Of a DNA stretch of 27,595 nucleotides, positions 24,562 to 27,595 are shown one piece after another (positions within the stretch are counted from its first letter, which is position 1; every line of letters begins with the position of its first letter). Source of the stretch: GWF2-43-63 sp035390965 (GTDB taxonomy: Bacteria > Bacteroidota > Bacteroidia > Bacteroidales > DTU049). Where the stretch lies: positions 1-27,595 of the forward strand of contig DAOPKE010000033.1 in assembly GCA_035390965.1 (NCBI GenBank), read 5' to 3'. Below the pieces are notes generated by a model, which had not been told where the DNA came from, made no database searches, and saw only the letters and a list, made by a program, of their open reading frames with translations. The translations under genes were made by a program, and so were the position numbers.

Positions 24562-25694
24562 TTACAATTTCTTTTTCAAGTTTTCAATCAGGGGTGCAAA
24601 GTAACTACTTTTTTCCGGATTAGCCAAAAGTAATTTTTCATACATCCGCAATGCTTTTTCGTAGCGACCTTGCTTTTCATAAATGGATGCCAGTGTTTCT
24701 GAAACTACATCAAATTTTTCAACGGTACTTTCTTCGGCTAGATTTCGTCGGTCGGGCAAACGGTTCAGATCAATTTTTATGGTAGGTTCAGTTTTGATAA
24801 ACTGTTCGATGATTTCAGTTGTTTCTTTCTCCATTTCCGGCTGTTTTTCCTGGTCCAGTGGCTCTTCGTTTTTAGTGATATTCAGTTCTGCCAGTCGTTG
24901 CTGAAGAATTTTCAGCGGATCACGCCCTTCTTCAACTGTTGAATTCTGATTTTTTTCGTTCATCTCTTCTTTTACTTCTTCAGGATTAAGCATTGTTGCG
25001 GAAACTTCGTCCTGAATCTGAACTTCAAGAGTGTTTTCATCCTGTTCCTTTTGCGGCTCTGCAACTTCAACAGCGGTCTTTTCCATTTCCTGAACAACAG
25101 CTTCCGGTTCTTCCTGAACCGGCTCGCTGACAACGTCAGTTTCTGAAATCACAGGATTGTTTTCAGAAATGTTCACGATTGTTTCTTCCGCAACCTGAGT
25201 CTCAATAAGCGATTCAACAATTTCTTCGGGTTCCGGAATAACAACAGGCTCAATTATTTCTTTTTCAATAACGGCTTCCGGTATCGGATCAGGTGCGACA
25301 TACTCTTCTGGCTCTGGCGCTGAATAGCTGTTGNNNNNNNNNNNNNNNNNNNNNNNNNNNNNNNNNNNNNNNNNNNNNNNNNNNNNNNNNNNNNNNNNNN
25401 NNNNNNNNNNNNNNNNNNNNNNNNNNNNNNNNNCGGTATCGGATCAGGTGCGACATACTCTTCTGGCTCTGGCGCTGAATAGCTGTTGTCTGCAATGGTT
25501 TCATGCAAATTTACATACAATATGTAACGATCCGGAACCTTGAAACACGATTGTTTGAGTCTTTCAGCAAACAATTCAGGGTTTTCCTTTTTTAATTGGG
25601 ATAAAACAATGGTTTCGAGATGAGCCGAATATGGATGTTGCTCCAGTATTCGTGCTGCATCGGCGGTTGTAATATGAAAATCTGAAATGCTCAT
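24562..25694 (-). CDS. Acidic TPR-like protein, split by an artefactual gap
   Basis: Collapsing the duplicated 55 bases and the Ns joins two frames into one 325-residue protein. The N-terminus (about 85 residues: SISDFHITTADAARILEQHP, FAERLKQSCFKVPDRYILY) is a folded helical region. A long acidic, low-complexity middle rich in Glu, Val, Pro and Gln follows (EPEEIVESLIE, EEPEAVVQEMEK). The last 45 residues (VSETLASIYEKQGRYEKALRMYEKLLLANPEKSSYFAPLI) form a tetratricopeptide-like unit. I recall this gene type between lptE and secG in other Bacteroidota. No signal peptide is seen; it is probably cytosolic or membrane-associated. Its role is unknown. It begins 9 bases after lptE. Confidence 0.85.
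25279..25488. repeat. 55-bp direct duplicate flanking a second 100-N gap (assembly artefact)
   Basis: Bases 25279-25333 and 25434-25488 are identical over 55 bases around exactly 100 Ns, the same geometry as at 2521-2730. Removing 155 bases puts the halves at 24562-25278 and 25434-25694 in one frame. Confidence 0.93.
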
Positions 25695-25703
25695 GTGCTT
25701 GGT

Positions 25704-26207
25704 TTACCAGTTTACAAGTGCTTTGTTGAATATGTCGTCCACCAATTCTTCGGTGATGGTTTCAATCAGTCCGTCTTCGACCGATGCCAGACTTGAACTG
25801 CTTGAAAACTGCTGAAAACGCGAAAAACGGGATTCAAAATTCTTTGATTCGTCCAATCGGTTGAAAAAACGAACATTGATATTAACTGTTAGCTGTGTCA
25901 GTTGTGATGTTTCGTTTCCCTGAATGGCAACCGGCTGCAATGTGTATCCGGTAATTTCGCCTTCAAACGCCAGGTCTCCGTTCTGATTTACCATGGTCAG
26001 TCGTGTCTGGCCCATGATTTTATCCTGAAGCTTTTCGGTCATGGTTTTGGCCAGCGTAGGATTAATAAGGGTTGCATTGTTTTCGAAATACTGAACTGAA
26101 AATGTTTTTGCTTCCGGATGTATGGATGCTCCCGTAAATGTAACACGCAGGCACGATGATAAAAATACCGGCAACAGTAGAAATCCTATGGTGAAACGCC
26201 GTATCAT
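25704..26207 (-). CDS. lptE: LPS assembly lipoprotein LptE
   Basis: 167 residues. LptE is the outer-membrane lipoprotein that plugs and stabilises LptD for lipopolysaccharide delivery. The lipobox is FLSSC near residue 19. The body matches the Bacteroidota LptE pattern: FTGASIHPEAKTFSVQYFENNA, LAKTMTEKLQDKIMGQTRL, DLAFEGEITGYTLQPVAI and the Ser/Phe-rich FSRFQQFSSSSSLASVE. The start overlaps the stop of the sigma54-type regulator as ATGA (26204-26207), so the two are likely coupled. lptD is not in the window. Confidence 0.92.
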   Translation of the reverse strand: MIRRFTIGFLLLPVFLSSCLRVTFTGASIHPEAKTFSVQYFENNATLINPTLAKTMTEKLQDKIMGQTRLTMVNQNGDLAFEGEITGYTLQPVAIQGNETSQLTQLTVNINVRFFNRLDESKNFESRFSRFQQFSSSSSLASVEDGLIETITEELVDDIFNKALVNW

Positions 26208-27445
26208 TCTATGCCGTATTCTTTGATTTTACGATATAATGTGCGTTCTGAAATGCCCAGTTCTGTTGCGGCATTTTTGCGACGGCCGTGGTGTTTTTCC
26301 AAAGCTTTTGCAATTATTTCCTTTTCTTTTTTCTCCAGCGAAAGACTTTCTTCTATTTCTTCTGAATAGTCGATCGGAATTTCATTCACAGCTTCCCTTG
26401 GATGTTGGAAATCCTGCGGAGGTGTGGAATATTGCGGTTTGTAGAATTCCGGCTGATATGGGATGCTTTCTCCGGCTGGAATGGTGCGTCCCGGCATGGT
26501 GGGGTCAATTCCGGTGGCAGAGATGATTTCGGCAATCAGCTTTTTCATTTCCGCCATGTCTTTTTTCATGTCGAACAGGACTTTATAGAGTAACTCGCGC
26601 TCATTGGCGTGTTCATCGCTGTTTTCGAAGTGGCGCTTCAGTACCGGCAACATGGTCGGATTGCTGTCGCTGATATACTTTGCAAGGGTATTTGGGGTAA
26701 CTTCCCTTTCCTGTTCAATGATGGAAATCTGCTCCGTCACATTCTTCAGTTGGCGAACGTTGCCCGACCAGTAGTTTTGCCGGAGCATGTTTTGAGCTTC
26801 TTCGGTAAGAATGAGCGCAGGCATTCTGTATTTTTCGGCAAAATCGGCTGCGAATTTCCGGAACAGCAATACGATATCGTCTTTGCGTTCGCGAAGTGGC
26901 GGAATATGAATGGGAACAGTATTCAGCCGGTAAAACAAATCTTCTCTGAATTTGCCATTGGCAATGGCTTCGCCTAATTTGACGTTGGTGGCTGCAACAA
27001 CCCGGACATCGGTCTTGATGACTTTTGAGGAGCCAACCCGCAGAAATTCACCGCTTTCGAGCACGCGCAGCAGGCGCACCTGTGTGCTGAGCGGCAGTTC
27101 GGCAACTTCGTCCAGGAAAATGGTTCCGCCGTTGACGACTTCAAAATATCCCTTGCGGGCATCCGTGGCACCGGTGAATGATCCTTTTTCGTGACCAAAT
27201 AATTCGCTGTCGATGGTGCCTTCGGGTATGGCGCCGCAGTTCACTGCAATGAAAGGCCCGTGTTTGCGGGCGCTGAACTGGTGAATGATTTTCGGGAAAA
27301 CTTCCTTTCCTGTTCCACTCTCACCTGTGATGAGAACGGTAAGGTCGGTAGGGGCAACCTGACGCGCAACATCTATGGCCCGGTCGATCAGTGGTGACTG
27401 TCCGATGATCCCAAAACGCTGCTTTATGGATGTGATTTCGTTCAT
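26204..27445 (-). CDS. Sigma54-interaction domain transcriptional regulator (AAA+ with Fis-type HTH)
   Basis: 413 residues from the ATG at 27445; the longer frame to 27580 runs through repeat-like non-coding sequence. There is no receiver or sensor domain: the AAA+ domain begins within 15 residues. Walker A GESGTGKE is at 41-48, the sigma54-contact loop reads GSFTGA (88-93) where the classical form is GAFTGA, and Walker B is GGTIFLDEV (106-114). RLLRVLESGEFLRVG, FREDLFYRLN and PLRERKDD follow. A variable linker of about 100 residues leads to a C-terminal Fis-like helix-turn-helix (KNAATELGISERTLYRKIKEYG). It heads the lptE-TPR-secG unit. The target genes are unknown. Confidence 0.94.
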   Translation of the reverse strand: MNEITSIKQRFGIIGQSPLIDRAIDVARQVAPTDLTVLITGESGTGKEVFPKIIHQFSARKHGPFIAVNCGAIPEGTIDSELFGHEKGSFTGATDARKGYFEVVNGGTIFLDEVAELPLSTQVRLLRVLESGEFLRVGSSKVIKTDVRVVAATNVKLGEAIANGKFREDLFYRLNTVPIHIPPLRERKDDIVLLFRKFAADFAEKYRMPALILTEEAQNMLRQNYWSGNVRQLKNVTEQISIIEQEREVTPNTLAKYISDSNPTMLPVLKRHFENSDEHANERELLYKVLFDMKKDMAEMKKLIAEIISATGIDPTMPGRTIPAGESIPYQPEFYKPQYSTPPQDFQHPREAVNEIPIDYSEEIEESLSLEKKEKEIIAKALEKHHGRRKNAATELGISERTLYRKIKEYGIE

Positions 27446-27526
27446 CTTTTTCAAAAGGAGTGCTAAATTACAAAAAATATGACAATATCGACATGTTTTA
27501 TGCCATTTTTTCAGCTTTTGGGGGTT

Positions 27527-27578
27527 GGCCACGAAGGCCCGCAACTGGTAGAAATTTGCCACTGAGGCACTAAGACAC
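27527..27578. repeat. Short 8-bp periodic repeat (units ending CAC)
   Basis: TTTGCCAC, TGAGGCAC and TAAGACAC are three consecutive 8-base units at 27555-27578. TTGGCCAC with GAAGGCCC at 27527-27542 looks like a diverged earlier part. The remaining 150 bases upstream of the regulator hold no gene I can support. Confidence 0.6.
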
Positions 27579-27595
27579 AAAAAGAATTTTGAACA

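Noticed and set aside
25254..25333. Short C-terminal frame after gap 2 ending in lysines
   Set aside because: It is the same artefact: the correct frame continues into the acidic region once 155 bases are removed.

Overview
The window is chromosomal DNA from a member of the Bacteroidota, probably a draft or metagenome-assembled genome. The evidence is the gene order sigma54 activator-lptE-TPR gene-secG-groES-groEL, the order DUF4271-hemD-rnpA-yidD-S41 peptidase, an atpB with a long secreted N-terminal extension, a T9SS-type C-terminal sorting domain, and promoters of the Bacteroidota form (TTTG, 19-20 bases, TAnnTTTG). All genes except ackA lie on the minus strand. Two 100-N gaps are each flanked by the same 55 bases on both sides. 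Collapsing each duplicate restores one continuous reading frame, so both gaps look like scaffolding artefacts.

Layout in transcription order (right to left). 27445-24207: sigma54-type regulator, lptE, a TPR/acidic protein split by gap 2, secG, then a terminator. 24008-22070: groES-groEL, then a strong terminator. 21932-19641: secreted M1 aminopeptidase and yraN. 19640-19344: intergenic mosaic of 7-bp repeats and diverged duplicates. 19343-17755: outer-membrane beta-barrel protein, ubiX and a small repeat-containing protein. 17603-16162: two paralogous membrane-anchored sensor-like proteins without output domains, each with its own near-leaderless promoter. 16002-11074: ATP synthase genes atpB-E-F-H-A-G, with a hairpin between atpE and atpF, ending in a terminator convergent with ackA. 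9761-10963: ackA, the only plus-strand gene. 9520-9297: 32 consecutive 7-bp repeats. 9294-1: a tightly packed run of ten genes (DUF4271, hemD, rnpA, yidD, S41 protease, O-antigen ligase-like protein, cdd, thioredoxin-fold lipoprotein, M1-type barrel protein, lpxH) that may be one operon.

Functionally the window is mostly housekeeping: energy (F1Fo, acetate kinase), envelope biogenesis (lpxH, lptE, O-antigen ligase, secG, yidD), proteostasis (GroESL, S41 protease), tetrapyrrole synthesis (hemD) and RNA processing (rnpA). The most unusual points are: the heptad arrays placed immediately upstream of -7 promoter boxes at two separate operons; the tandem orphan sensor genes next to the ATP synthase operon; a thioredoxin-fold lipoprotein with both active-site cysteines replaced by serine; and an M1-peptidase-type barrel that lacks its peptidase. 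All functional assignments are by motif reading and family knowledge; no search was run.
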